A stretch of 64,000 nt of DNA from Steroidobacteraceae bacterium (GCA_041395505.1 JAWLAG010000001.1:992001-1056000), one strand, 5' to 3'. Positions 18,007 through 27,576 are shown, counted from the first letter of the stretch. Notes: generated by a model from the letters alone, not told the origin. Numbers and translations are program-made.

Positions 18007-18912
18007 ATGAAGGGCGCGATCGATATTGTATGCAATCTCTATGATCCGGTGGCGGTGCGCCGCAAGCAGACCGGAATCGACGACGGTTTCAAGAAGCAGA
18101 TCCGCATGGACCGGCGCATCTGGGGCGGCATCCCGGTCAGCGACTACCTGCGCAAGATGGACCGGGCCGGGATCGAGCGCTCGTTGCTGATAGCGGTCAG
18201 GGCCGGCGACCTCAATGTCAGCGGTTCGTTCGAATTGCCCTACGACCGCGTACACAAGGTTTGCCGCAAGTATCCAGACCGCTTTTCCGGGCTTGCGGGC
18301 GTCGACCCTTTTCGCGGCATAGCAGGTTTGCGCGAGTTGAGCCACGCCGTCCAGAACCTTGGCTTTGTCGGTGCGCATCTGTATCCGCACTGGTTTGGCA
18401 TGCCGCCGGATCATGCGCGCTACTACCCCTACTACGCGCGATGCGCCGAGCTGGATGTGCCGATGATGATGCAGGTTGGCCACAACCTGATCTACTCCAG
18501 CAAGCGACGGCTACCCACGGTTGCGCGACCGATACTGCTTGATTCGGTCGCCATCGACTTTCCGGAGCTGCGCTTGATTGGCATTCATATCGGCGTGCCG
18601 TGGACGGCCGAAATGATTTCCATGTGCTGGAAACATCCGAACGTGTATACCGCGGGCGACGCCTATGCGCCGAGGCACTGGCCGGCGGAGTTCGTACACT
18701 ATGCGAACAGCTATGGTGTCGAAAAAGTCATGTTCGGTACCGACTGGCCGGTCATCGATCCGGAACGTGCAATCCGGGAGATCGGCGAACTCGAGATGAA
18801 AGGCTCCGCGCGCAGCATGTTGCTGCGCGAAAATGCGTTGCGTGTGTTCAAGCTTCCGGGCTACAAAAAGCTTGCGGCGACGGCACGCAAGGCGGCAACC
18901 AGGCGCAACTGA
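18007..18912 (+). CDS. Amidohydrolase-2 family protein with altered metal motif
   Basis: A 301-residue TIM-barrel protein of the amidohydrolase-related (PF04909-like) family, which includes decarboxylases and lactonases. It contains GFVGAHLYPHWFGMPPD, LIGIHIGVPW and KVMFGTDWPVIDPE, the last with the conserved Asp. The usual N-terminal metal-binding HxH is replaced: the first strand reads AIDIVCNLYDP. The family may therefore be represented here by a member with reduced or different metal binding. The gene lies 24 bases before a CoA ligase, which suggests a shared pathway on an aromatic or carboxylic substrate. Confidence 0.8.
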   Translation: MKGAIDIVCNLYDPVAVRRKQTGIDDGFKKQIRMDRRIWGGIPVSDYLRKMDRAGIERSLLIAVRAGDLNVSGSFELPYDRVHKVCRKYPDRFSGLAGVDPFRGIAGLRELSHAVQNLGFVGAHLYPHWFGMPPDHARYYPYYARCAELDVPMMMQVGHNLIYSSKRRLPTVARPILLDSVAIDFPELRLIGIHIGVPWTAEMISMCWKHPNVYTAGDAYAPRHWPAEFVHYANSYGVEKVMFGTDWPVIDPERAIREIGELEMKGSARSMLLRENALRVFKLPGYKKLAATARKAATRRN

Positions 18913-18936
18913 CGCCGGACGACGCGAACCAGGACC

Positions 18937-20460
18937 GTGACCGGTAATTTCCGACCCCTGCTCATCGCCGACGGCGTGCACGCAAGTGCGCGCCGTACTC
19001 CCGACAAGATCGCGCTGGAGTGCGCCGGCCGATTCCGTAGTTTCGCGGCGCTGGCGCAGCGCGTGCGCGTGATCGCGGCGAAGCTTGCGAGCGATCACGG
19101 CGTCAGGCGTGGCGAGAGGGTTGCGATTTTTGCGCCGAATTGCCTCGAGTATCCCGAGATCGTCTGCGGTTGTGCGGATGCCGGCGCGATCATTGCCACC
19201 GTCAATCCGCGTGGCAACGCCAATGAGCTGCGCGCGGCCTGTGATGATTGCGGTGCAAGGGTTCTTTTCGTGCACGAATCGTTGCTGGATATGGCCGGAA
19301 AGGCCAATTGCGCAACTGTAGAGCGACAGATCGTGATCGGCGGCGACTATGAAAATTGGAGTACGGGCTCAGCCGATACCGTACAACGGCCGGTCCTCGA
19401 GGAGACCGATCCGTTCACGCTCGTCTATAGCTCGGGAACGACCGGTGCGCCCAAAGGCATCCTGATTTCTCACCGTTCGCGAGTCCTTACCTTCCACGGC
19501 ATGGCCATGGAGTACGGTTGCTATGGGCCCGATGACCGCTTCCTCGCGCTTGCGCCAATGGCGCACGGCGCCGGTTTCGCCTTCGCGATGGGCGCGCTCT
19601 ATTTCGGCGCCTACGTTCGCATTGTCCCGCGTTTCGATCCGGAGCAGCTGTTGCGTGAATTGGCCGAAGGCTGCTTCACTGGCGTGTTTCTCGTGCCGAC
19701 GCATTTTCAGTCCATCTTCGCCCTGCCAAAGGCGACACTGGATCGTTATCGTGGTACGGCAAGAAACCTGCGCGCGATAATCTCCAATGCGGCGCCGCTG
19801 CCCCAGGCGGTCAAGCAGTCCATCGTCGAATACTTTGGCGAGGGGCTGTTGCACGAAAGCTATGGATCGACCGAAGCCGGCATCGTCACCAACCTGCGCC
19901 CCCAGTACCAGCTGGCGCGGCGTCAATCCGTGGGCAAGCCATTCGCTGCAACCTTCGTGCGTATTCTCGATGAGCAGGGCGCCGATATGGGTAGCGACGA
20001 AACCGGCGAGCTTTATTCGACGTCGCCGTACCTTTTCAACGGCTATTGGAATCAGCCACAGGCCACCGCAGCCGCAATGCGTGGCAACTGGCTCACGGCC
20101 GGCGATCTGGCGCGCCGCGATGCGGATGGCTTCATCTATATCGTCGATCGCAAGAAGGACATGGTCATCTCCGGAGGCATCAACATCTATCCCCGCGAGA
20201 TCGAGGAGGTTCTGCTGCGCTGCGATGGCATTCTGGAAGCGGCAGTCGTTGGTACACCCGATCCGCATTGGGGCGAGCGTCTGGTTGCATTCGTCGTACG
20301 CTATCCGACGGCCCGGGTCGATGAGGCGACTTTAGCCGGATTCTGCGCGACGGAACTTTCGCGCTATAAATTGCCGCGTGAATTCCGTTTTATCGATGCT
20401 CTGCCGCGAAATGCGGGCGGAAAGATCCTCAAGAACGAATTGCGCGCGCTACTCGCCTAG
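18937..20460 (+). CDS. Acyl-CoA synthetase (AMP-forming)
   Basis: A 507-residue class I adenylate-forming enzyme that activates a carboxylate as acyl-AMP and then a CoA thioester. GTG start. The P-loop motif is VYSSGTTGAPKG, A5 is HESYGSTEAG, A7 is LTAGDLARRDADGF, A8 is DRKKDMVISGGINIYPREIE, and the catalytic Lys lies in AGGKILKNELR. It follows the amidohydrolase gene closely. The acid substrate cannot be read from sequence; the family covers medium/long-chain fatty, aromatic and bile acids. Confidence 0.9.
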   Translation: MTGNFRPLLIADGVHASARRTPDKIALECAGRFRSFAALAQRVRVIAAKLASDHGVRRGERVAIFAPNCLEYPEIVCGCADAGAIIATVNPRGNANELRAACDDCGARVLFVHESLLDMAGKANCATVERQIVIGGDYENWSTGSADTVQRPVLEETDPFTLVYSSGTTGAPKGILISHRSRVLTFHGMAMEYGCYGPDDRFLALAPMAHGAGFAFAMGALYFGAYVRIVPRFDPEQLLRELAEGCFTGVFLVPTHFQSIFALPKATLDRYRGTARNLRAIISNAAPLPQAVKQSIVEYFGEGLLHESYGSTEAGIVTNLRPQYQLARRQSVGKPFAATFVRILDEQGADMGSDETGELYSTSPYLFNGYWNQPQATAAAMRGNWLTAGDLARRDADGFIYIVDRKKDMVISGGINIYPREIEEVLLRCDGILEAAVVGTPDPHWGERLVAFVVRYPTARVDEATLAGFCATELSRYKLPREFRFIDALPRNAGGKILKNELRALLA

Positions 20461-20463
20461 TTG

Positions 20464-21801
20464 CTACTCCCAGGCGAGTGCTGCCCTAAATGGCTTGCGT
20501 GCCAGGCCGAGTAGTATGGCTGCGACCGCAGCGGCAGATACGGTTACGATGGCGGTCGCCTTGCCCACGGCGAGATCGCTCCTGTACCAGTAGTCGGTGA
20601 TCGACGCTGTCAATACCGGGGCAAGACCGATACCGATGAGATTCACGAACAGCAGATAGACGGCCGACGCCTGGGCGCGCATGTGTGCCGGTGTTATGAC
20701 CACTATGCCCGTGGCGCCGGCGCCGAAGGCGAACGCGCTGAAGAAACTGATGGGGGCGAGGGCAAGCGTCGAGCCGAGATCGGAGCCGAGTGTCGTACAG
20801 ATCGCAGCGAATGGGAGAACTCCAATGGCCGCGCAGAGTCCTGTGCGCACGGCAGCATCACGCTGGCCCGCTGCTCGCCAGCGATCGGTCAGATAGCCGC
20901 CGGCCAGAATTCCGACGGTACCAAAGACGGCGATTGCAGCGCCGACTCGCAGTCCAGCCTGCGGCGCCGTCAGTCCGATGACACGCATGAAGTACTGCAC
21001 GCCCCAGATCTGTATGACGTTGAGCACCATGCCGAGCACGGAAAAGCCAAGGATGAAGCTTGCGTACAAGCGCCAGCGTCGCAACATGTAGAGGCAGGCG
21101 GCCAGGATGGAACCGGCCGCTTCCTCGCCGGCATCGGCTGCGGGCGATGAGCGTCGCGGGGGCTCGCTGATGGTCAGGGCCCACAGCGACAACAGGATGC
21201 CCGGGATTCCGACCGCAAAGAAGGTCAGTTGCCAGGCGCGGATTTCGCCGAGCAACGGTAGGTCGTAGCTGGGTGAGGCGGAGACGGCTTTTATGACCAT
21301 GCCGCCGATGATCAGCGCGAGCCCCACACCCATCGGCAGTCCGACGACGAAGACGGACAGGGCCCGTCCGAGCTTGCGCTCCGGGAAACTGTCACCCGCC
21401 ATCGAATAGGCAGCCGGCGAAAGACAGGCCTCACCGATAGCCACACCGATCCGTGCCAGCGCGAGTTCGACGAAGTTACGGGCGATGCCGCAGATTGTCG
21501 TCATCAGGCTCCACAAGGCGATACCGGTGACAACGATGTTGCGTCGATTGTAGCGATCGATTGCCCAGGCAATAGGAATGCCGATGCCCGTGTAAAAAAC
21601 GGCGAATACGAGCCCGTATAGCACGCTCATCTGCGTGTCGCTGATGCCGAGGTCAGCCCTGATTGGCCCCACGAGCAAGGCGATGATCACGCGGTCGATG
21701 AACGAAACTATGTACGCCAGCAACAATACGGTGATCATGTACCATGCGCGCCCCGCGCTTGGCCAGCCGGCATCTTGGCTGGTGACAGATCGTTCTTTCA
21801 C
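20464..21801 (-). CDS. MFS transporter, spinster-like
   Basis: A 445-residue permease with 12 predicted membrane helices. The first half has the spinster-type pattern VSFIDRVIIALLVGPIRADLGISDTQMS, then the loop 2-3 motif AIDRYNRRN and GEACLSPAAYSMAGDSFPERKLGRA. It is the last gene of a minus-strand run; its start overlaps the stop of the SRPBCC gene by 4 bases. It converges with the CoA ligase 3 bases away. The transported compound is unknown; such carriers move organic anions or lipids. Confidence 0.88.
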   Translation of the reverse strand: MKERSVTSQDAGWPSAGRAWYMITVLLLAYIVSFIDRVIIALLVGPIRADLGISDTQMSVLYGLVFAVFYTGIGIPIAWAIDRYNRRNIVVTGIALWSLMTTICGIARNFVELALARIGVAIGEACLSPAAYSMAGDSFPERKLGRALSVFVVGLPMGVGLALIIGGMVIKAVSASPSYDLPLLGEIRAWQLTFFAVGIPGILLSLWALTISEPPRRSSPAADAGEEAAGSILAACLYMLRRWRLYASFILGFSVLGMVLNVIQIWGVQYFMRVIGLTAPQAGLRVGAAIAVFGTVGILAGGYLTDRWRAAGQRDAAVRTGLCAAIGVLPFAAICTTLGSDLGSTLALAPISFFSAFAFGAGATGIVVITPAHMRAQASAVYLLFVNLIGIGLAPVLTASITDYWYRSDLAVGKATAIVTVSAAAVAAILLGLARKPFRAALAWE

Positions 21802-22829
21802 TCTTCGCGGCCTCGCGTAACCGGAACGTAGACATGGGAGCGCAATTGGCTTACGGCGGTGCTGGCGGGATCAGCGAGGTACTCTTCGATGACATCGCCA
21901 TCGACCACCAGGCCATTTTCCGCGATGAATCGGTCGGCCGAATCATAAGCCGGCTGCATCTGTTCGTAGGAACCGTTGTGGGTCGCGCGCACGGCAAGCG
22001 TAGCTGGAAGCGTCAGTACTTTCACGCCGGGTGATCGGCGAAACCGGCTCCGAGCGCCCGCCGCGATGGCCGCATCGATTTCGAGTGCCGCCTCGTATTG
22101 CCACTCCTCGGGCGTGAGACGCCTGCTGATTGCAAGTGGATGGCCCACTGCCTGCCAGCCATTGCGCGCGAGCTCTGTGCGCAGCATCGCGAAGGCTGCG
22201 GCGATGTCATTCGGCACATCGGCAAGGCGGCTGGTGCGCGAGGTTGCAACGACGCTGCGCTCGGGCAGGTCCACCAACGTGGTCTTCTGCGCTTCGGTGT
22301 CGGCCTCCGCAATCGATCCGAGGCGGGTCAGGCCGGCTTCGAAATCGGCACCCAGGAGTCTGTCGAAGGTAAGGCCCATGTAGCGCGCGATCGGATTCAT
22401 GCCGAGGTCCATGTCGAAAGTCCAGATGATTACGCAACCGTCCGATGTCGGTTCGATATGCCAGTTACTGCGCGCGCTTCCCTTTTGACCAAAATCCATA
22501 TCGAGAGAAACGCTTCGCGGCGGGTCTGAGGAGGTAATGACCTGTGATCCCACGCCCATGCTCGGGTGCTTGCTCTCCCAGCGCATGCGCGCGCCCGGTC
22601 CTGCCACAGGGCCGGAGAACGTATAGCGCGTCGCAGGGTCAATCCGCGCCCATGGAGAGTATTCGTTGTAGCGGGCAAAGCTGTTCACAATCGCATATAC
22701 GGCCTGCGGCGTCGCGTGACTTGCAAGCTTGCGCTCGATGTGTACCTGGCGCGGCAGGAGCAGCCCCGCCAGTGCAATCAGCACGAGGATGGCGGCCAGC
22801 CAAACGAGGATGCGCTTCAGGACGATCAT
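21798..22829 (-). CDS. Membrane-anchored SRPBCC / GyrI-like two-domain protein
   Basis: A 343-residue protein. Residues 5-25 are a membrane anchor (LVWLAAILVLIALAGLLL). Residues 30-180 look like an SRPBCC/polyketide-cyclase-type hydrophobic pocket domain (FARYNEYSPWARIDP, SGPVAGPGARMRWES). Residues 190-340 resemble a GyrI/AraC effector-binding domain (LPERSVVATSRTSRLADVPNDIAAAFAML). The pairing suggests binding of a small hydrophobic ligand at the membrane surface. It overlaps the MFS gene by 4 bases and follows the FAD-linked dehydrogenase by 10 bases. Confidence 0.75.
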   Translation of the reverse strand: MIVLKRILVWLAAILVLIALAGLLLPRQVHIERKLASHATPQAVYAIVNSFARYNEYSPWARIDPATRYTFSGPVAGPGARMRWESKHPSMGVGSQVITSSDPPRSVSLDMDFGQKGSARSNWHIEPTSDGCVIIWTFDMDLGMNPIARYMGLTFDRLLGADFEAGLTRLGSIAEADTEAQKTTLVDLPERSVVATSRTSRLADVPNDIAAAFAMLRTELARNGWQAVGHPLAISRRLTPEEWQYEAALEIDAAIAAGARSRFRRSPGVKVLTLPATLAVRATHNGSYEQMQPAYDSADRFIAENGLVVDGDVIEEYLADPASTAVSQLRSHVYVPVTRGREE

Positions 22830-22839
22830 GGCCTGTCGG

Positions 22840-24273
22840 TCACGGAGGATTCGCCGCTGGCGCTTGCAGGACCTTGCCCGGATTCATGATGCCCCGTGGG
22901 TCGAGCATGACCTTGATCTCTCGCATCAGGCGAATTCGAGTCGGCGCCGCATAACGAAGCAGCTCCTCCAGCTTGGTTTGGCCGATGCCATGTTCCGCAC
23001 TGAAACTGCCGCCGAGTGCGGCGACGCGATCGTGGATGAGTCGCGTCAGAGTCGCGGCCTCAGGTTGCGCGATGTCCGCGTCCTTCGCCAGCAGATTGAA
23101 GTGCAGGTTGCCATCGCCGACGTGACCATAGCAGACCAGCTCGAGGCCAGGTGCTGCATGGCGGACGTCGTCGGTCGCGGACTCGACGAATTGCGCGAGG
23201 CGCGAGATGGGCACGGAAATGTCATGTCGCAGGCTGTATCCTGCGCGCCGCTGTGCGGCCGGAATCGACTCGCGCAAGCGCCACAGTGCCTGCCTTTGCG
23301 ACTCCGACTGCGCCACGATTGCGTCCGTTGCGATGCCGGCCTCGAGCGCCGGCTCGAGTCCGCCTGTCAGCACTTCCTTCAGATCGGTTCCCTGGCGCGT
23401 GGAACTCAACTCGACGAGCACGAACCACTGCTCACCTGCTTCGAAGGATGGCCAGGGACCCGGCAAGTGCTGTCGAACCATATCGATTGCCCGCCCTGGC
23501 AGGAGCTCGAAGCCGTTGATGTCATCGCCGCTCGCGACCCGCAATTGCGCAAGCAGCTCGACGGCTGCGGCGACGTCGCGGACTGCGACGAGCGCGCTGA
23601 TCTGCTGTGCCGGGACAGGGAACAGCTTGAGCGTCGCTGCAGTGATTATTCCCAACGTGCCTTCTGCGCCGATGAAGAGATTGCGCAGATCGTATCCGGC
23701 GTTGTTCTTGCGTAGACCGCGCAGATCACTCACGATCGTGCCATCGGCAAGTACGACTTCGAGGCCTAGCGCCAGGTCACGTGCCACGCCATATCTCAGC
23801 ACGTTGAGCCCGCCCGCATTCGTCGCCAGGTTTCCGCCGATCTGGCAGCTGCCCGATGAGCCAAGTGACAGGGGGAAGAACCTGCCGGCCGCAGCGCAGA
23901 GCTCGTGCAGGCGCTCTAGCACGCAGCCAGCCTCGACGGTCACTGTGAAATTGGCAGCATCGATCTCGCGCACCGCATTGAGCCGCGCAAGCGCGATGAC
24001 CAGCTGGTGACCGCTCGCATCAGGAGTCGCACCCGCGCAGTATCCCGTATTGCCGCCTTGCGGCACGACGGCGACACGATTGGCATGGCAATGGCGGAGC
24101 AGGGCCGAAACCTGCGCAGTGCTCGACGGCAGCGCGACGGCCAGCGCCTTGCCGTGGACCCTGCCGTGCTGATCGACGCAGTACGGCGCAACGTCCGCAG
24201 CGCAGGTCAGCAGCGATTCGCCTCCGACGATGTCACGTAGCGCCGAAAGTGCATCGGCCGGCGGCTCGCTCAT
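22840..24273 (-). CDS. FAD-linked dehydrogenase (D-2-hydroxyacid dehydrogenase family)
   Basis: A 477-residue flavoprotein of the GlcD/Dld/D-2-hydroxyglutarate dehydrogenase group. The PP-loop FAD site is VVPQGGNTGYCAGATPD with LGSSGSCQIGGNLATNAGG and KNNAGYDLRNLFIGAEGTLGIIT. The C-terminal cap carries CYGHVGDGNLHFN, with metal-binding histidines, and EHGIGQTKLEEL. It oxidises a D-2-hydroxy acid to the 2-oxo acid. D-2-hydroxyglutarate or D-lactate are candidates. It overlaps the cyclopropane synthase gene by 4 bases. Confidence 0.88.
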   Translation of the reverse strand: MSEPPADALSALRDIVGGESLLTCAADVAPYCVDQHGRVHGKALAVALPSSTAQVSALLRHCHANRVAVVPQGGNTGYCAGATPDASGHQLVIALARLNAVREIDAANFTVTVEAGCVLERLHELCAAAGRFFPLSLGSSGSCQIGGNLATNAGGLNVLRYGVARDLALGLEVVLADGTIVSDLRGLRKNNAGYDLRNLFIGAEGTLGIITAATLKLFPVPAQQISALVAVRDVAAAVELLAQLRVASGDDINGFELLPGRAIDMVRQHLPGPWPSFEAGEQWFVLVELSSTRQGTDLKEVLTGGLEPALEAGIATDAIVAQSESQRQALWRLRESIPAAQRRAGYSLRHDISVPISRLAQFVESATDDVRHAAPGLELVCYGHVGDGNLHFNLLAKDADIAQPEAATLTRLIHDRVAALGGSFSAEHGIGQTKLEELLRYAAPTRIRLMREIKVMLDPRGIMNPGKVLQAPAANPP

Positions 24274-25553
24274 GCCGCCGCAATGACCTCGCGCCGGCAG
24301 TCGGGCCGGGTAAGCAGCATCTGCACGTCACCCAGCTGGCGCTCGGCAAAGCCGCCCTCGCAATAACACAGGTAGTACTCCCACATGCGCGCAAAAGTTT
24401 CCGGGTAGCCGAGCTCGCGAACCCGATCGATGCTGGCAAAGAACCGCTCACGCCACATGCGCAGAGTGGTTGCATAGTGCGGTCCGATGTCCTCGAGATG
24501 AAAGATCTTGAAATCGGTTACGCGGCGCAGGGACTGGCTGATCGCATCGATGGATGGAATGAAACTGCCTGGAAAGATGTAGCGCTGGATGAAATCCACT
24601 GAACGCAGCGCCTGGGCATAGAACTGGTCCTGTATGGTGATCGCCTGCAGCAACATTGCACCGTTTCGCTTCAGCAGGCTCGCGCACTTGGCCAGATAGC
24701 AATCGAGATAGTCGTGGCCCACAGCCTCAATCATTTCTACCGAGACGAGCTTGTCGTACTCGCCGCTGAGCACGCGATAATCATCCTGACGCAACTCGAT
24801 TCGATCCTGCAAGCCGCGCTCATCGATGGCGCTTCGCGCGAAGTCGTGTTGGCGGCGCGATATCGTTGTCGTCGTGACCCGGCAACCGAAGTTCTGCGCG
24901 GCGTGTATCGCAAGACCGCCCCAGCCAGTGCCGATCTCGAGCAGGTGATCGGTCGGGCGCAGGTCGAGCTTGCGGCAGATCGTGTCGAACTTGTCGATTT
25001 GCGCCTGATGGAGCGTGGCGTCAGGCGATCGGAAAATTGCGCAGGAGTAGGCCATGCTCTGATCGAGCATGAGTTCGTACAGATCATTGCCAATGTCGTA
25101 GTGCGCGGCGATGTTGCGCCTGGCGCCGGGTTGGTTATTGCGCCGCGCCCGGTGGAAGAACCCGAGCGCAACGCGGCGCAACGCCGAGAAGCGGGACTCG
25201 AGGCCATTCAGGGCATCGCGGTTGGCGACGAATATCCGAAACAGGCTGGTGAGGTCCCGGCAGGTCCACCAACCCTGAATAAAGGCTGAGCCGGCTCCGA
25301 CGCTGCCGCCGAGTACGATTTCGCTGAAGGCGCGTTCATCGCGGACTTCTATTGTTGCAGCGAGCGCGCAGCGAGCAGTCCGGCTGCCGAAATTCATGGT
25401 GCCGCTGCCATCACATAGGACGATCTGGCCGTCGCGGATCAGTTCCAGCTGGCGCAGGAATATCGAACGGGTTATCCGCGTGAGCAACGCGGGTCGCCCG
25501 GTCACTGACGGGTGATCGGGGATGATGGACCCTGATCCGGCGATTTCGTTCAT
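24270..25553 (-). CDS. cfa: Cyclopropane-fatty-acyl-phospholipid synthase
   Basis: A 427-residue SAM-dependent enzyme that adds a methylene bridge across double bonds of membrane phospholipid acyl chains. The N-terminal 120 residues are the lipid-binding domain. The methyltransferase part begins at ARRNIAAHYDIGNDLYELMLDQSMAYSCAIF, a Cfa hallmark, followed by the SAM site LLEIGTGWGGLAIHAA and VSVEMIEAVG. The tail has YYLCYCEGGFAERQLGDVQML. I set the start at the ATG at 25553, not at 25607, from domain placement. The desaturase gene that makes the required double bond is 160 bases upstream on the same strand. Confidence 0.92.
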   Translation of the reverse strand: MNEIAGSGSIIPDHPSVTGRPALLTRITRSIFLRQLELIRDGQIVLCDGSGTMNFGSRTARCALAATIEVRDERAFSEIVLGGSVGAGSAFIQGWWTCRDLTSLFRIFVANRDALNGLESRFSALRRVALGFFHRARRNNQPGARRNIAAHYDIGNDLYELMLDQSMAYSCAIFRSPDATLHQAQIDKFDTICRKLDLRPTDHLLEIGTGWGGLAIHAAQNFGCRVTTTTISRRQHDFARSAIDERGLQDRIELRQDDYRVLSGEYDKLVSVEMIEAVGHDYLDCYLAKCASLLKRNGAMLLQAITIQDQFYAQALRSVDFIQRYIFPGSFIPSIDAISQSLRRVTDFKIFHLEDIGPHYATTLRMWRERFFASIDRVRELGYPETFARMWEYYLCYCEGGFAERQLGDVQMLLTRPDCRREVIAAA

Positions 25554-25713
25554 TTGGTCATCGCTCTCGGTGTTATCCGGTCGGGGGGAAACCCAATCCG
25601 GACCCAACCTATTTTGTAACCCCTGCCGGAGGATCCGTAAAGCGGGAGCGGCGGGCGGGCGGCCACGGCCAACAGGCGGTCAACGAACCACCGGGGCACC
25701 GGCCGCAATGTTG

Positions 25714-26649
25714 TCACCGGACCTTGTCGAATCGTCTCGCGGAGTGATCCCTGACGGCCAGCGGTACGGGTTTCAGATCCCAGATGATGCCGAGCCAGGA
25801 GAGCAGCTTGAGGAGGTAGTAGGTGACGTCGATTTCCCACCAGTAGAAGCCTTGACGGGCGGCGCTGGGGTAGTGGTGGTGATTGTTGTGCCAGCCCTCG
25901 CCGAGCGTGATCAGCGCAAGGAGCCAGTTGTTGCGGCTGGCATCGCCCGTGCGGTAGCGCTGTTTGCCGAAAACGTGCGATAGCGAATTGATGGTATAGG
26001 TGCCGTGGTAGCACGCGACGGTCGACACGAAAAAGCCCCACACCAGCATTTGCCCGCCGCTGGTTCCCAGATCCGGCTGGGATATCTGCAGGAGTGCGCC
26101 CAGCGCAAACATTGCGGCTGCGTAGATGACCGGAACGACGATGTCGAAACGATCGAGCCAGCGAAGCTCCGGAAACTTCAACAGGTCGCGCACGCGACGC
26201 CAGTCAGGGACGAATCCGCCGCGAGTGAGGAACCAGCCCATGTGCGAGCGGACGAATCCATGCTGCACGGGCGAGTGCAGGTCATCCTCCCGGTCCGAGC
26301 ACGAATGGTGATGGCGGTGATGCGCTGCCCACCACATCGGGCCACGCTGCACTGCGGCCGCACCCAGCAATCCGAAAACGAACTGACCTACGCGGCTGGT
26401 CTTGAAAGCCCGGTGCGAGAAGTAGCGGTGGTAGAAGCCCGTGATCGCGAACATACGCAGCAGATAGCCAAGCACGGCGACCAGTACCGCAATGGGACTC
26501 ACGCCGACCCAGATGACGGCAAGACAGGCGAGGTGCATCGCCACGAAGGGGATGATGCGTGCCCAATCGATTCGGTTATCGTGGCCATCCGGCCGTGGAC
26601 CGTCGAAGTCCATGCCGGCATCGACCCAGCGGCGTAGCGCTGCCCTCAT
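25714..26649 (-). CDS. Fatty-acid (acyl-CoA delta-9 type) desaturase
   Basis: A 311-residue integral membrane di-iron desaturase. Three histidine boxes are present: HRYFSH (74-79), HHRHHH (110-115) and GEGWHNNHHHYP (about 255-266). Hydrophobic helices lie between them. This is the stearoyl-CoA-desaturase-like class found in bacteria. It introduces a double bond into saturated acyl chains and needs an electron donor that is not encoded next to it. Its start overlaps the htpX stop by 4 bases, so the two are coupled. Confidence 0.92.
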   Translation of the reverse strand: MRAALRRWVDAGMDFDGPRPDGHDNRIDWARIIPFVAMHLACLAVIWVGVSPIAVLVAVLGYLLRMFAITGFYHRYFSHRAFKTSRVGQFVFGLLGAAAVQRGPMWWAAHHRHHHSCSDREDDLHSPVQHGFVRSHMGWFLTRGGFVPDWRRVRDLLKFPELRWLDRFDIVVPVIYAAAMFALGALLQISQPDLGTSGGQMLVWGFFVSTVACYHGTYTINSLSHVFGKQRYRTGDASRNNWLLALITLGEGWHNNHHHYPSAARQGFYWWEIDVTYYLLKLLSWLGIIWDLKPVPLAVRDHSARRFDKVR

Positions 26650-27527
26650 CCGTTCGATGCACGCAGTGCTGCGATACGCTCGTCAAGCGGCGGGTGACTC
26701 ATGAACAGACGTTTGATGCCGCTGCCGATGCCGCCGTTGATGCCGAATGCCTGCATCTGGCCGGGCAGGGGTGCGGGGTTGTGGGCCGCCTTCAGTCGCT
26801 CGAGCGCGGCGATCATGCTTTCGCGGCCGGCCAGCGAGGCGCCGCCCGCGTCGGCGCGAAATTCGCGCAGCCGCGAAAACCACATGACGATAATGCTCGC
26901 CAGGATCCCAAGAACCAGCTCCGCGATCATGACGGTGGCGAAATAGGCGATGCCGCGACCGTTCTCGCTGCGAAATACCGTTCTGTCGACGACATTGCCG
27001 ACAATGCGGGCGAGGAAGATCACGAAGGTATTCACCACGCCCTGGATCAGCGTCAGGGTAACCATGTCGCCATTGGCGACGTGACTGACTTCATGGCCGA
27101 GCACCGCCTCCACTTCGGGCCTGCTCATGTTGTTCAGAAGACCGGTGCTGACCGCGACCAGTGATTTGTTGCGATTGGCGCCGGTTGCGAATGCGTTGGG
27201 CTGCGGCGAGTCGAAGACACCGACCTCGGGCATGCCAATGCCTGCCTTGTGGGCCTGCATCGTCACCGTATCGACCAGCCAGCGCTCCACCTCCGAGCGC
27301 GGCTCGGCGATCACCCGCACCCCCATGGATCGCTTTGCCATCCACTTTGACATCAGCAGCGAGACGATGGCGCCGCCGAAGCCGAATAGTGCGGCGAAGA
27401 CCAGTAGCCCGGTGAGATTTCCGCCCTGAGCCATCAGGTAGCGGTCGATACCGAGCAGCCGGGCCACTGCGGAGAGCACCACGACCACAGCGAGGTTGGT
27501 GGCCAGGAAGAGGAAAATGCGTTTCAT
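26646..27527 (-). CDS. htpX: Membrane zinc protease HtpX
   Basis: A 293-residue inner-membrane metalloprotease that takes part in quality control of membrane proteins under stress. Two N-terminal membrane helices precede the active-site helix with HEVSH at 145-149, and a second hydrophobic hairpin follows. LREFRADAGGASLAG holds the third zinc ligand Glu. FDSPQPNAFATG is a family signature. The end MSHPPLDERIAALR is typical. It heads the six-gene minus-strand run and is preceded by a sigma32-like promoter. Confidence 0.96.
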   Translation of the reverse strand: MKRIFLFLATNLAVVVVLSAVARLLGIDRYLMAQGGNLTGLLVFAALFGFGGAIVSLLMSKWMAKRSMGVRVIAEPRSEVERWLVDTVTMQAHKAGIGMPEVGVFDSPQPNAFATGANRNKSLVAVSTGLLNNMSRPEVEAVLGHEVSHVANGDMVTLTLIQGVVNTFVIFLARIVGNVVDRTVFRSENGRGIAYFATVMIAELVLGILASIIVMWFSRLREFRADAGGASLAGRESMIAALERLKAAHNPAPLPGQMQAFGINGGIGSGIKRLFMSHPPLDERIAALRASNG

Positions 27528-27576
27528 GGGGTTTTTCAGCCTCGAGCGTTGGGGTTGAATCTTAACCTGACGTTCT

